Source of the DNA: Armadillidium nasatum
Lineage: Eukaryota > Arthropoda > Malacostraca > Isopoda > Armadillidiidae
Assembly: GCA_009176605.1 (NCBI GenBank)
Contig: SEYY01001178.1
Coordinates: forward strand, 242,501 to 272,500
Length of the DNA: 30,000 nt
Direction of reading: 5' to 3'
In this document: positions 1-29,983 of the stretch, in pieces
How positions within the stretch are numbered: position 1 is the stretch's first letter
Layout: the number at the start of each line of letters is the position of its first letter
Notes under the pieces: generated by a model
The model's database searches: none
What the model saw: the letters and a program-made list of their open reading frames with translations, nothing else
Told to the model about the DNA's origin: nothing
Translations under genes and position numbers: made by a program

Positions 1-410
1 CTTCCATGTTACGGAAGGTTGCAGCCAACATATTGGGAATCACAGCAAAAATTGTCTATAACCAAATATTGCCTTTCGGTTGTATGAGAGTACGTGGTTT
101 GTTGTGATGCACTTTCACTTTCAGCATTCCCCACACCAAGAAGTCCGGAGGGGTAAAATCAGACGATTTGTGACCAAAGTCCTTTGAAAATCACACAATT
201 CTTCAAAGAAGAACTCAGTTTCATACTTGCCGACGTTGAACTTGTTCAAATGACTTCATCCTGTTGAGAATAGCCAGTACAGAGTTCCTTGTCATCTAGA
301 TGATTTACGAAGTGATTGAAGATGTTCATATACGAACTTTATTAACTTGTGACCAGAACATTGATATCTATATGAGCATTTCTGGAGCCGGGAGCGAGTG
401 GGACACCCTG
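1..410 (-). mobile_element. Tc1/mariner-like transposon, right end and transposase tail
   Basis: The right edge is a terminal inverted repeat ending in GTGGGACACCCTG, followed by TA at 411-412, the expected target duplication of Tc1/mariner elements. On the minus strand, 169-124 reads KSSDFTPPDFLVWGM, which resembles the SPDLTPxDFFLWG block near the end of Tc1/mariner/IS630 DDE transposases. The frame continues to the window start with one stop near 58, ending in IPNMLAATFRNM, a typical C-terminal helix. Only about 240 bp separate this block from the terminal repeat, and I see no catalytic-core match there, so the N-terminal half appears deleted. The left end lies outside the window. The element sits inside a hAT remnant (413-739). 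A shorter relative lies at 28123-28535. Confidence 0.72.
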
Positions 411-412
411 TA

Positions 413-739
413 ATACCTTCAGGACATTGATTTTAAAAATTATATTATGCGAAAACATGAACAGACAGGCAAAATTCTAGTACTTTAAATTTTGAGCTCT
501 TAAATTGTGAGGTAGAAACATTCTTTTCTCCAGTTTCTGGGGTAATTTGATTTCGTCTTGGAGTGTATATTTGGCCCCCACTACTAAATAATCTTTCATT
601 CTCAATAGAAGGTGGAGCAGAGAGAGATTTATAAGCCAATATATGTAAATTAACCGGAAAAATAATCTGCAAAAAAAATTAACGATGACGTTTGAAAAAA
701 ATATACCGATATTGCCGATAAATAATCGTCCCATCACTA
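413..739 (-). pseudogene. hAT transposase C-terminal remnant with 5' terminus (copy 1)
   Basis: Minus-strand translation of about 640-450 gives PPSIENERLFSSGGQIYTPR followed by RNQITPE. This matches the hAT C-terminal dimerisation region (family pattern PPSSxxxERLFSxxGxI, then R, then LxPE). After a frameshift near 540 the next frame reads EKRMFLPHNLRAQNLKY, the usual hAT end (FLxxNLR). Upstream on the minus strand the sequence passes directly into a terminal region beginning TAGTGATGGGACGAT at 739, a plausible hAT terminal repeat. The catalytic core is therefore missing, and this is an internally deleted derivative. A (TA)n array abuts the end, so an 8-bp target duplication could not be recognised. 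Confidence 0.7.
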
Positions 740-741
740 AC

Positions 742-762
742 GTATATATTTTATATATATAT

Positions 763-829
<67 letters not shown>

Positions 830-852
830 TATAATAATATATATATATTATA
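742..852. repeat. (TA)n array 1
   Basis: Alternating TA with TAATA interruptions towards the right. It abuts the terminal sequence of hAT copy 1. Confidence 0.95.
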
Positions 853-1584
853 ACACTCGTGCTCTCTCAGAGACGCGCTGTCTTCAGAAATTAGCGCAGT
901 CTTTAAACTCTAAAACTCCTGCACCTTACAGTATATTTCATCCCGTAATCGTGTAAAATACGTGTTCGGCGACAAAAAAAAAAAATGCCATGATCTTTCT
1001 GGTTTCTTTATCTCACGCTCTTTCTGGCTTTTTATTTTATTTTCTTTTTTTAAATGTAAGTTCTTGCTTTTTTCCTTCTTTTGGATCATCATCTGACGAC
1101 TGAACAAATGTAGTTTTGCATTCTTAATTAAGCTGATTTCTTCAGTCCAGTCAACCTTTGCATCCAATTCCACTTAAGACGATTCGGTTGCAATTCCTCC
1201 TCCTCCTCCAGCTCATTTATGATTACATTGTAATTTTTTTAAAGTACGTTATTTCTGCTCTCTCTGAATTTAACACTAATAACTTTTTTTTTTTACAAAT
1301 CTAGCAACCCTTATACACAGCCGACTTCAAATATCGGGTATGGTTAACGTTCATTTGAGATCTTTTATTAGCTACTTATTTTTAGTTACATTTACACTAA
1401 ATCTGTCAACCTAGAGATTTTGTACCACCATTCCAGAGGGAATTTTTAGAGTGAGGAGCAGTAATTTATATCTTTGGAGCCAAAAATATTTTATTTGGTG
1501 AACGATAAAAAAAAAAAAAAAAAAACAAATACCTGTAAATAATAAATAAAAAAATAAATTAAATAAAAAAAATAAATTTGATAA
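853..1584. other. AT-rich spacer, no gene seen
   Basis: Contains short homopolymers (A12 near 975, T10 near 1286, A19 near 1511) and a (TCC)n-like patch at 1197-1212. The minus-strand lysine-rich ORF at 910-1173 is low-complexity A/T translation with no family resemblance. The A-rich stretch 1506-1576 lies directly before a LINE remnant. Confidence 0.6.
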
Positions 1585-2698
<1,114 letters not shown>

Positions 2699-2713
2699 AG
2701 AGAGAGAGAGAGT
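2699..2713. repeat. (GA)7 microsatellite
   Basis: Short GA run continuous with the TA array, forming a compound (TA)n(GA)n repeat. Confidence 0.9.
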
Positions 2714-2994
2714 TAAGGTTATATAAGAAACTATTGATAGGATTATAAATTTTTTTGACATATAAAAATAAAAAAAGTTTGAATTTTTGGGCGTTCAAAA
2801 GTTGGGATGTTTTGATTTTGAAAAAAAAGTAGTTTGAAAAAATTCCGTTCTGCCAGACCGAGTGAGCGAAGCGAAAAGGATTGCGAAGCTTTCGTATTTA
2901 TGCTTCACAAACCTCTCGAATGAACGAAACATTTTGGTACTAAGACATCTTGAGGTTCAAGGTCATACTAAAACACCTTTAATATTTTTTTTTC

Positions 2995-2996
<2 letters not shown>
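2714..2996. other. Unique AT-rich spacer
   Basis: No gene recognised. A slightly GC-richer patch at 2850-2900 contains GAGTGAGCGAAGCGAA, a motif I could not assign. Confidence 0.5.

Positions 2997-3052
<56 letters not shown>
2997..3052. repeat. (TTA)n microsatellite
   Basis: About 18 uninterrupted ATT units. Confidence 0.95.
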
Positions 3053-3140
3053 TATTATATTCTTTCATATTAGTTCACTAACCTCTTTTCCCCTTTCCAC
3101 GTAAGTCTCTCTACCTTGTCTTTGCTTTTGCCTTTTTACC

Positions 3141-5475
<2,335 letters not shown>

Positions 5476-5504
5476 TATTATATATATATATATATTATTA
5501 TATA

Positions 5505-5551
<47 letters not shown>

Positions 5552-5560
5552 TATATATAT
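5476..5560. repeat. (TA)n array 5
   Basis: Imperfect TA with several TAATA steps. It runs directly into the TATCGG block. Confidence 0.93.
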
Positions 5561-5733
5561 GTATATCGGTATCGGCATATCGGCATATTTTCCGATACCG
5601 GTATCGGCCTTTTCAGTATATATCGGTATCGGCAAAATTTTTGGATAAGAGTAAAGTATCGGTATCGGTAGTATATCGGCATATTTTTCCGATACCGATA
5701 CCGGTATCGGTATATATTGGTATCGGTATCGGT
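5561..5733. repeat. TATCGG/CCGATA palindromic hexamer block
   Basis: The hexamer TATCGG and its complement CCGATA occur repeatedly in both orientations. Two perfect palindromes are visible: a 16-mer centred between 5599 and 5600 (CCGATACC/GGTATCGG), and a 22-mer at 5692-5713 with arms ending CCGATACC and starting GGTATCGG. The block lies between two (TA)n arrays. The hAT terminus at 739-680 also carries CGAT...TATCGG motifs, so this may be a remnant of hAT subterminal transposase-binding repeats. No terminal TAGTGATGG is visible here, so that is an inference. Confidence 0.75.
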
Positions 5734-5749
5734 AAAAAAAAATTTGGTA

Positions 5750-5870
<121 letters not shown>

Positions 5871-6865
5871 TTGACGTGCTTTTTATATTATAATTTTTTA
5901 AATGTTGGTATTTGTTTTTATTGTATTAGTATTTATTCTATAAGTCACTATTACAAGAACCAACGGAAGGATAATAGCGTTTTGTATTTTTAAGGATTAT
6001 ATTGTTCTGGACTGTTAAAAAAAAATGGTATGAAGAATTTTTTTTTTTAATTTGCGTGTTTGTTTATTTACTTACATGGATGTGTAAGATACCCAAACAT
6101 CAATCACAGCTCATGAAAAAGAAAAAAAAATAACTAGATTTAAAAATATAGAAAATGGATCATCTATAATATAGGGAAAGTTATAAGTGATAAAATGTTT
6201 CCAATATAGAATGCAAAAATTGTTTGTTTCTAACCATGTTAATCCGTTCTATATTTTTTTATTTTATTTTAACATAAAGAAGAAACATTTATCGCTTCTC
6301 CTCCTCTTTTGTTTTACGTACGGCGGCATGAATCTCACTACGTCATACGAAGGCAAAGTTGCTTAGACTGTATAATACAATACATTCTCAGCGACATGAC
6401 ACCCCTTTAATAATAGTAGGTATATTTACAGCTAAACATGATAATAGTCTGGGAGATGTATACCAGTAACTATCGAATTATTAGTATCTAAGCATGATAA
6501 AGGAAGTAAAAAAAACAAAAAATAACTTTCATGGGATGGAGAGGAGAACGCCTAATTATCAGTTTCAACCAGAGAGAGATAACGTAGGTGCATTGCCAAA
6601 AGTGACAGAAAAACACTGGATGGTTCATTGAGAATTCTGGGAAAATCATTGTGACCAATCCCAAACAAATAATCAATTGAACAATTGTGGCAAATATTTA
6701 TTTGAACTATCTAAACGCAAGTGTTGAGCACAACGGTTTAACAAAATTAATAGAATATATCTTTGATTTATTAACAATAAATTACATTTTGCATTGACCC
6801 ATATTATTGTACCTTCTATTTTATATATTTGGTTTATAGGATTCCTAATGCATCCGCACAGAAGG
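5871..6865. other. AT-rich spacer, no gene seen
   Basis: About 1 kb with T and A homopolymers (6039-6048, 6121-6130). No frame resembles a known protein. Confidence 0.5.
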
Positions 6866-7002
<137 letters not shown>

Positions 7003-7262
7003 CCACTTGTAAATTGATATCTTTAATGGTCTCCACATGTTTGTATGCGCAAGTTCATAAAATGGCGTTGTTCTGTAATATAAGTCCTTAGAATTTGAAT
7101 AATGTTTGTTTTGATTATAAAGATTAGAATGTTATTACAACAGTTGTAGTAAGTTAATAAGGCGTGAGGCTTAATAATGCGGGGAGAGTGGTAGCCAATA
7201 GACTCTTTGCACCATAGCACGCATACATATGTGCTCTATGTTGAAGTATTGGCCCTACAATC

Positions 7263-7318
<56 letters not shown>

Positions 7319-7333
7319 TTTTTTTTTTTTTTT
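7263..7333. repeat. (TTA)n followed by T run
   Basis: About 18 TTA units (7263-7316) continue into a T17 run, 47 bp before the next TA array. Confidence 0.93.
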
Positions 7334-7380
7334 CCTAATTTGTACTTTTTCACAAAAGTGGCTGTTATTTTTTTTATTAT

Positions 7381-7578
<198 letters not shown>

Positions 7579-7834
7579 GGTTCAAATAAAAATAAAATTA
7601 AAAGAAAAATTTATTCTAAAAAAAAAAACTAAAATAAAAACAAAAAATGGTCTGTTAATAATAAAGTTGGAAAGAAGCTTTGGTGAGTTGTGGTGCAACA
7701 AATGTTGATGATATGCGTTCTCATGCGGCCTTTCTATCACTCCTTGGGTTTCAGTTTTTGAAATCGTGCACCAAATAAGGTTTTAAATAATGATTTTTTT
7801 TACACCTATATGTACAAGTATTTAGTTCATGTTA

Positions 7835-9182
<1,348 letters not shown>

Positions 9183-9201
9183 TTATTATTATTATTATTA
9201 T

Positions 9202-9242
<41 letters not shown>
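9183..9242. repeat. (TTA)n microsatellite
   Basis: ATT units interrupted once by TTATTTATTTA near 9205. Confidence 0.95.
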
Positions 9243-9243
<1 letters not shown>

Positions 9244-9472
9244 TGCTCCAGATCCTTTGAGCTATAACTTCTGCTCCATTAACATTTAGAAGAAAGTTAT
9301 TGTTTTTGAAATAGATAATGAAAAATAAAAATAATTGCAATTTTTATCAATTCCTATCATTTTCACTTAACAATAACAAATAAAAATATTTTTAGCTAAA
9401 GTTTCTTTTCTTCCTGCACAGCAGTCCTATTTCTAAGGATATCTGAAGAATCCTTTGTAATATTTGTTAGAA

Positions 9473-9716
9473 ATTGTTTAAATTTAATCCTGATTGATAC
9501 GCTCATGTAATTTAAGAAAGGATTATGTTTACATAATGATGTATAATTCTTTTCTGAATATGTACATAACCGGTAAGTAATAATAATAATAATATGAGAT
9601 TGTTTAAATTTAATCCTGATTGAAACGCTCATGTAATTTAGAAAGGGTTATGTTTACATAAGGTATAATTCTTTCTGAATGTACATACCGGTAAATAATA
9701 ATAATAATAATAATAC
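9473..9716. repeat. Tandem duplication, 126-bp unit
   Basis: The segment beginning ATTGTTTAAATTTAATCC at 9473 recurs at 9599 in direct orientation. Both copies contain the GATTG-A-ACGCTCATGTAATTTA and GTACATA-ACCGGTAA blocks and end in (TAA)n (9577-9593 and 9693-9715). The second unit has several short deletions and is about 118 bp. Divergence is modest, so the duplication appears fairly recent. Confidence 0.92.
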
Positions 9717-10254
9717 ATACTACTAATAATAATACATTAATTTTTTTTGCTGTCCAATTCTGTTAGGAAAAAATAAAAGATTATTAGGACTTTAAATTGA
9801 CATTTGGACTGTCGTATATTATTTGAATATGTAACAGTAATAAAAATTTATATTCATTAACTTTGCTGTAGTTTTATAGTCCTGAAATAAATAATCTGAA
9901 ATATATTATAAAGGAAATAAAAGGTCTCATTTTTTGTCGGAATGTTTAATTTTTGTTTGAGTATTTCACCATATTTCAAAATCCCTTTTTTTTTCTTGAA
10001 TATATGAACAAGTTTTTAATTTTTGTAGAAACTATAATCATAATTATTAAAATAATTAACTCATCAAAACATATTAAAGTAATATGGATTATGAAGTTTT
10101 GAGACAGAAGAAAAATGTAAGACTTTCTCTCAAACTTTAAAAGTTAAAAAGTAATATATGTAATGTGATAGTAATTTTTTATTTTTTTATTATTTATTTG
10201 TTGGACAAGGGTAAAAATTCTGAAAGCTCTCCAGAAATAAGAATTTATCATACT
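9717..10254. other. AT-rich spacer, no gene seen
   Basis: Very AT-rich with no recognisable reading frame or structured repeat. Confidence 0.5.
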
Positions 10255-10380
<126 letters not shown>

Positions 10381-10532
10381 TATATAAATTATTTGTTGAT
10401 GCTACATATGTTTTCGTGTACCGTGGCATAAAGGTATATAGTGATTGATTCGTGTGTTTGAAGTCGCTTTTTTGACCTCACTTGCTTATTCTAGATAGAA
10501 TAGCTACTCTCCTAGAAAAAGGCAATGACCGT

Positions 10533-10741
<209 letters not shown>

Positions 10742-12936
10742 CTAATGGCCGACGTGACCCGATACACGGCGTTTAAAAGTGTGCAAGTCAAAGGAAGTTG
10801 GGAAAACAGATAAAGGGAGTGTGTTCCAGACTTTACCAGTAGAGTACATGTAAGATTGAGCATAGCGGTTAAGTCTGGGGTCGGAGAGTTGGACAGAGAA
10901 AGGATGAGACTGTGTAGAAAGTCGTGTCGCACGAGCCCTTCTCAATGGAGGAGGTATGCGACGAGAGAGTTCAGAAGAGCAATGTCCATTGTAATAGCGA
11001 TAGTATAGAGAGAGTGACGCAACAATTCGACGGGCAGAAAGAGATTGGAGAGAGTTAGTAAGAGCAGGAGAGTTGATAAGACGAAAAGCCCTAGACTCCA
11101 CCTTTTCAAGAGAGCTGTATGTGTGGAACCACCCCAGATGTGCGAGGCGTACTCCATACAGGGGCGAACAACACCCCTATACAGAGCAAGCAACTGGGGT
11201 GGCGTAAAAAAACTACGAAGGCGCCTCAGAACACCCAACCTCTTAGAAGCTTGTTTAGAAAGAGAGGTAATGTGATCTTTCCAAGAAAGATCACGAGAAA
11301 AAGAAACACCGAGAATATTAAGGACAGATGAAGGTTTGAGTTGAGTGTTTTCGAAGAAGATATCATAGTTGTGTGGAAGATTGTGTCGAGTAGAAAGATG
11401 GAGGAATTGAGTTTTTGAGGCATTGAAAACGACCATGTTTTCTCTGCCCCAATTTGAAATACGAGATAAGATCAGAGGTTAGTTGCTCCAAGGCCAATCC
11501 TTCCTTGCGTCTATTAACTGCTGTTGGGAGGGGCGTCTTTCAAATTGAAAGGAATAATGAAGGGTGGAGTCATCGGCATAGGAGTGGATAGGAGACGAAG
11601 TAATAGAGAGAAGGTCATTAATGAAAATTAGAAAAAGTGTTGGAGAAAGGACAGATCCTTGAGGAACACCACTATTTATAGATTTATAGGAAGAACGGTG
11701 GCCGTCTACAACAGCTGCTATAGAACGACCGGAAAGGAAATTAGAGAGAAGGTCACAGAGAGAAGGATAGATTCCGAAAGAGGGAAGTTTGGAAATCAAA
11801 GCTTTGTGCCAGACTCTATCGAAAGCTTTCGATATGTCTAGCGCCACAGCGAAAGATTCACCGAAATGCCGAAGAGCGGAGGACCAAGAGTCAGAGAGAA
11901 GGGAAAGAAGATCACCAGTAGAACGTTTCTTTACGAAAGCCATACTGGCGATCAGAGATAAGATTAGAAGAATTGAGATGTTTCCAAATCTTCCTGTTAA
12001 GGATAGATTCGAAAACTTTAGAAAGAACGGAGGTTAAAGAAATAGGACGATAGTTAGAGGGCTGAGAGGGGTCCCCCTTCTTCGGCACAGGTTGAATGAG
12101 CGCACGTTTCCAGCAAGAAGGGAAGGTTGAAGTAGAAAGGCAAAGACGAAATAGTTTACCAAGGCAGGGTGCAAGCTCGGAAGCACAAGTTTTGAGAACC
12201 ACAGGAGGAATACCATCAGGACCATACGCCTTCTTAGTGTTAAGCTCAGAGAGAGCAGAAATGACATCTTTAGAAGAAATTACAATGTTAGGCATAAATG
12301 AGTTGGAGGGGGTTGAAGGAGGAGGAATAGCTCCGGAATCGTCTAAGGTTGAGTTAGAGGCAAAAGTTTGAGCGAAGAGTTCAGCTTTAGTAGAAGGTAA
12401 AATGGCAGTTGTGCCGTCAGAAGATACTAGAGGAGGGAAAGAGGAAGAAGCAAAGTTAGAGTTGACATTTTTTGCGAAAATGCCAGAAAGGGCGAGAGGA
12501 AGAAGAACCAGAAAGATTATTGCATTTGCGGCGGAGAAAAGAGTTTTTGGTATCTCGAAGAATAGATTTTGCACGATTCCGGGATGAAATATAAGTTGCA
12601 TGAGTTTCAGGAGTTTGAAGACGACGGTAATCTCCTGAAGGCAGCATCCCTGCGGCGGATAGCACGAGAACAAGCAGAGTTAAACCAAGGTTTGTTAGGT
12701 TTAGTAGAAGGGAAAGAATATGGAATGTACGCCTCCATGCCAGAGAGAATCACCTCGGTTATGCGCTCTGCACACTCCGAGGGACCCCTCCCACGGAAAG
12801 CAATAATCATTCCATGGGAAATCAGAGAAAGTACAACCGCAAGTCAGACCAGTTAGCAGGCACCGAAATGCCACAGAACGTCTCCTCGCCGAAGGCGGGG
12901 GCCGTTCTTGCGGAAGACTTGAAGAGACAGAACAAG
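10742..12936 (-). pseudogene. LINE A ORF, reverse transcriptase and C-terminal domain
   Basis: A linker (PNKPWFNSACSRAIRRRDAA, about 12680) and a frameshifted RNRAKSILRDTKNSFL region precede the reverse transcriptase. The palm/finger blocks are KAYGPDGIPP (about 12220), WKRALIQPVPKKGDPSQPSN then YRPISLTSV (about 12060), ISDRQYGFRK (about 11950), LDISKAFDRVWHKAL (11800-11846), SGVPQGSVLSPTLFLIF (about 11630) and SYADDSTLHY with the catalytic YADD at 11569-11580. The thumb carries LRRLRSFFTPPQLLALYRG then RPCMEYASHIWGG (about 11170). The end is [19 protein letters not shown] then RRVSGHVGH and a TAG stop. Frameshifts fall near 12800, 12640, 12480, 11945, 11508, 11462 and 11100. The active-site residues themselves are intact. 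Confidence 0.92.
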
Positions 12937-13767
12937 ATACGGAGATAAGAAGGTGATCGGATGAACCCAGAGGAGGAAAGAGTTTAACAGTATAAGGAGA
13001 AGGATAAGAAGTTAAGGAAAAGATCAAGTATGTTGGGTTCATCACCAAGACGGTCAGGGATACGGGTAGGGAGTTGCACCAACTGCTCAAGGTTGTTCTG
13101 GATAGAAAAGTTGAAGGCGAGTTCACCAGCTGGATCATGAGAACTAGATGAAAGCCATTGGCGGTGGTGAACATTGAAATCACCTAAAATGATGATTTCA
13201 GAGAAAGGAGAAGAGGATAGAATGTGCTCTATTTTGGAGTTTAAATAGTCGAAGAATTTTTTATAGTCAGTAGAATTAGGAGATAAGTAGACAGAACAAA
13301 TAAATTTAGTTGTAGAGTTGCAAGAAAGTTTAAGCCATAAGGTAGAAAATTCATGAGACTCCAAATTAGAGACACGAGAGCAAATAACATCGTTGCGCAC
13401 ATATGCGCAACATCCGCCTTTGGCTGAAAATTGAGGATAGAGACAGTAGGAGGTAAACAGAATAAGGTTTGCTGTCAGCACACTCAAGCACCTGAGTTTC
13501 GGTTAGAAACAAGAGATGAGGTTTAGAAGAAGAGAGATGGTGTTCGACAAAGGGGAAATTAGAAAAAAGACCGCGAATGTTGCAGAAATTAATGAAAAAA
13601 GAAGACCGTGCATCGGGGCAAGCCGGACGCCGGGTCATGGCGGCACCATCCCCATCATCGGAGGCCGCCAACTCCCAAGTGATGATGGGGTGAGGGGTGG
13701 AGGTTGAGGGGCATTCTTTGGATGCCGCCCCTCTAAGCATCTCCGAGGCAGCTGTTGGTTTCGCCAT
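12937..13767 (-). pseudogene. LINE A ORF, AP-endonuclease domain
   Basis: A family enzyme of this kind nicks target DNA to prime reverse transcription. From the ATG at 13767, about 50 weakly conserved residues precede INFCNIRGL and LTETQ (about 13490-13506), the first endonuclease blocks. A frameshift near 13485 leads to [18 protein letters not shown] and [11 protein letters not shown] (13154-13191), which holds the GDFN catalytic motif. [19 protein letters not shown] follows, then a second frameshift near 13015. The final block GSSDHLLISV (12940-12970) contains the SDH catalytic motif. All the main catalytic motifs are visible, but they lie in three frames, so no intact protein can be made from the sequence as given. 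Confidence 0.88.
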
Positions 13768-13770
13768 TTT

Positions 13771-14071
<301 letters not shown>

Positions 14072-14097
14072 TTTTTTTTATATAATTTTAAAAAATT

Positions 14098-14518
14098 ATG
14101 ATTATTTTAATATAATAAAAGCAATGAAAACCAAGTCATATTTTCAGTTTGTTTTGACGTTTCACTTGTGTTTACCTCATGCTTTCTCACATTGTGTGTG
14201 TGTGTTTTGATTCTCCTCCCACCTCCCTCTCAACTCTCCCCCGTCTAACCCTCACCCCCACCTGTCTCGCTCTCCGTCCATCTTTTCAGTTATTTCTTCG
14301 TTTTCTTTTTCTTGAATGAAATGGCAACAACACACCCATTTCAAATTTTTGAACTTTTTTTTTTTTTTTTCATTATTACTATTATTAAAGAAAACTTTTT
14401 GTTTTAACGTTCATTCCATACTCCCCCATCCCCCTCGTTCGATACCCCAATTTTCCTTCGCTTTCCCACCCAACCACGGTATTTTCCACCTGTTTCCTTT
14501 CATTTTTTATTAACTGGA
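14098..14518. other. Spacer with pyrimidine-rich patch
   Basis: 14212-14290 is almost all C/T on the + strand (CTCCCACCTCCCTCTC type), followed by a T15 run at 14356 and a second C-rich patch at 14419-14480. No gene is recognised. Confidence 0.5.
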
Positions 14519-14520
14519 AT

Positions 14521-14701
<181 letters not shown>

Positions 14702-14837
14702 TATATTAATATTATATAATATATATAATATATATTAATATATTTATGTTTTTATTATTAATATTAATATAATAAATAAATATGTAAAATTAAAGTGCTT
14801 TAAAAATGTTGTTGCATTGTTGAACAAGATTTATAAG

Positions 14838-14840
<3 letters not shown>

Positions 14841-14877
<37 letters not shown>
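14841..14877. repeat. (TC)n microsatellite
   Basis: About 18 TC units joined to the following TA array, a compound repeat. Confidence 0.95.
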
Positions 14878-14880
<3 letters not shown>

Positions 14881-14938
14881 ATATATATATATATATAATT
14901 ATATATATATATATTGCACCGGTTATAATATATATATA

Positions 14939-15013
<75 letters not shown>
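14878..15013. repeat. (TA)n array 15, split
   Basis: Two TA blocks separated by GCACCGGTTATAATA-type unique sequence at 14916-14926. It is followed by CT-rich imperfect repeats to about 15058. Confidence 0.93.
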
Positions 15014-15014
<1 letters not shown>

Positions 15015-15141
15015 TCCTCATCTCTCTCTTCATCTCTCTCATCTTCTCTCTCTCTCATTCGAGTAGATAGAGACTGTTAGGTAATTTAGTATTGAAGTGA
15101 CGAAAATTTAACTTTTATGATTTCGCCTTGTTCTGGTAATC

Positions 15142-15289
<148 letters not shown>

Positions 15290-15383
15290 AGGTGTGTGTG
15301 TAAGTGAATTGGCCATGAAAAATTTGAAAGTAAACTATTTTAATTTATATTTTGCTTATTTGATAGGCAGACACACTCGATCA

Positions 15384-15402
15384 TAGAGAGAGAGAGAGAG
15401 AG
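15384..15402. repeat. (GA)n microsatellite
   Basis: About 9 GA units. Confidence 0.9.
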
Positions 15403-15490
15403 TGAGTTAGAGACATTGCCGATTTTAGCAGTCTGCCTTGATCAGAAGCAGATATATAATTATTCTGTGCTTAAGTTATAGTGCTGAATC

Positions 15491-15493
<3 letters not shown>

Positions 15494-15535
<42 letters not shown>
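15494..15535. repeat. (CT)n microsatellite
   Basis: About 21 units, followed at 15540-15588 by alternating purine-pyrimidine sequence (GCGCGC, ACGCGA, ATGCATGCAT) that could adopt Z-DNA. Confidence 0.93.
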
Positions 15536-15537
<2 letters not shown>

Positions 15538-15588
15538 CATACATACATGCGCGCGCTTACGTTCGCACGCGATCACACATGCATGCAT

Positions 15589-18149
<2,561 letters not shown>

Positions 18150-18338
18150 AAATGAAACTCATTTCCAGAATTTAAATTTTAATAAAATATGTAGGTGATG
18201 TTGACAAATTTGCCTTATTAAAATTTTCAAAAAGCCCATTACTTTGTAGACTTTGTTCTGTTGTAAATCTGTGATTTTGTCACAAATTTTCACAAATGTC
18301 TTTAAAAATTTCACTTGAAAGCTGTGCTTCCCTATCAG

Positions 18339-18720
<382 letters not shown>

Positions 18721-18806
<86 letters not shown>
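18721..18806. repeat. (TA)n array 20
   Basis: Between the first GGATGC element and the LINE C 3' end. Confidence 0.95.

Positions 18807-20286
<1,480 letters not shown>

Positions 20287-20361
<75 letters not shown>
20287..20361. repeat. (TA)n array 22
   Basis: Short pure TA array abutting CCATCACTA. Confidence 0.95.
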
Positions 20362-24355
<3,994 letters not shown>

Positions 24356-24485
24356 AAGGTTCATTGATGTGATCGATTATGTGTAAACCTATTTGACAGG
24401 TGCTGTATTAAGTTTTAACTGGATTGACCGAAAATATCGCTACTGTTTGTTACCTGCCCGTTATCAAAATTGGCCAAAAAAAATG

Positions 24486-26116
<1,631 letters not shown>

Positions 26117-26238
26117 TGTTTACCTGGATTGGAAAGACCAGAGGTCTTCCAACTTGCCACAGAGTTGCTAGACTACCAAAATCTGTCCTATCAAAGGCCG
26201 ACATGTCTCGATACACGGAGTTTGAAGGTATGCAAGTA
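26117..26238 (-). mobile_element. LINE A 3'-end scrap
   Basis: About 120 bp matching the last coding codons (a RHVGL-stop equivalent at 26196-26211) and the 3' untranslated region of LINE A, including AGACCTCTGG and a CTGG/CCAG hairpin (26124-26127 with 26138-26141). The 5' side is truncated at TGCAAGTA with no TA array there. Confidence 0.78.
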
Positions 26239-26467
26239 CATATTCCAATATATATTTCTACTCCTTTTGTTGTCTTCAGAGTTAAAATATTAGTGTTAAA
26301 AGTTAACATTTAATATATTGTCGATAATTTTTTTGCTAAAAAAAACCTCAACAAATGAAAAAAACTGAATACAATTTTTTTTTAAATGTGAAGAAATTCG
26401 AACCTCGAAAAATTAAAAATTAAAATAAAAAGTTTTAAAAAAATCATATAAAAAATAAAGTAAATAA

Positions 26468-27482
<1,015 letters not shown>

Positions 27483-27686
27483 TTCGTACGTGGCTTGTAT
27501 TGCTACTAATAACACTACAATACTACTACTATTTCTAAGACAAAAAATGTTATAATAATAGTATAAATCAATGATCTCTTTTTGTGTGTGTGTGAGTTTG
27601 AGAGAGAGAGAGCACCTGTGTCTAAGTTTGTGGCTAAACATTCACCAGGTGTTCACCGCTTCACCTCCTCAAGCTTTATTCATTTA

Positions 27687-29983
<2,297 letters not shown>

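Noticed and set aside
742..852. TATA boxes or bidirectional promoters in TA arrays
   Set aside because: Any TA array contains TATATA by construction, and no transcript start evidence exists.
11045..12587. Plus-strand ORFs across the LINE A body
   Set aside because: They are antisense shadows of the reverse transcriptase ORF. The minus-strand frames hold all recognised motifs.
10742..13767. Host gene interpretation of the endonuclease/reverse transcriptase ORF
   Set aside because: Domain order, multiple degraded copies and tail structure identify a LINE.
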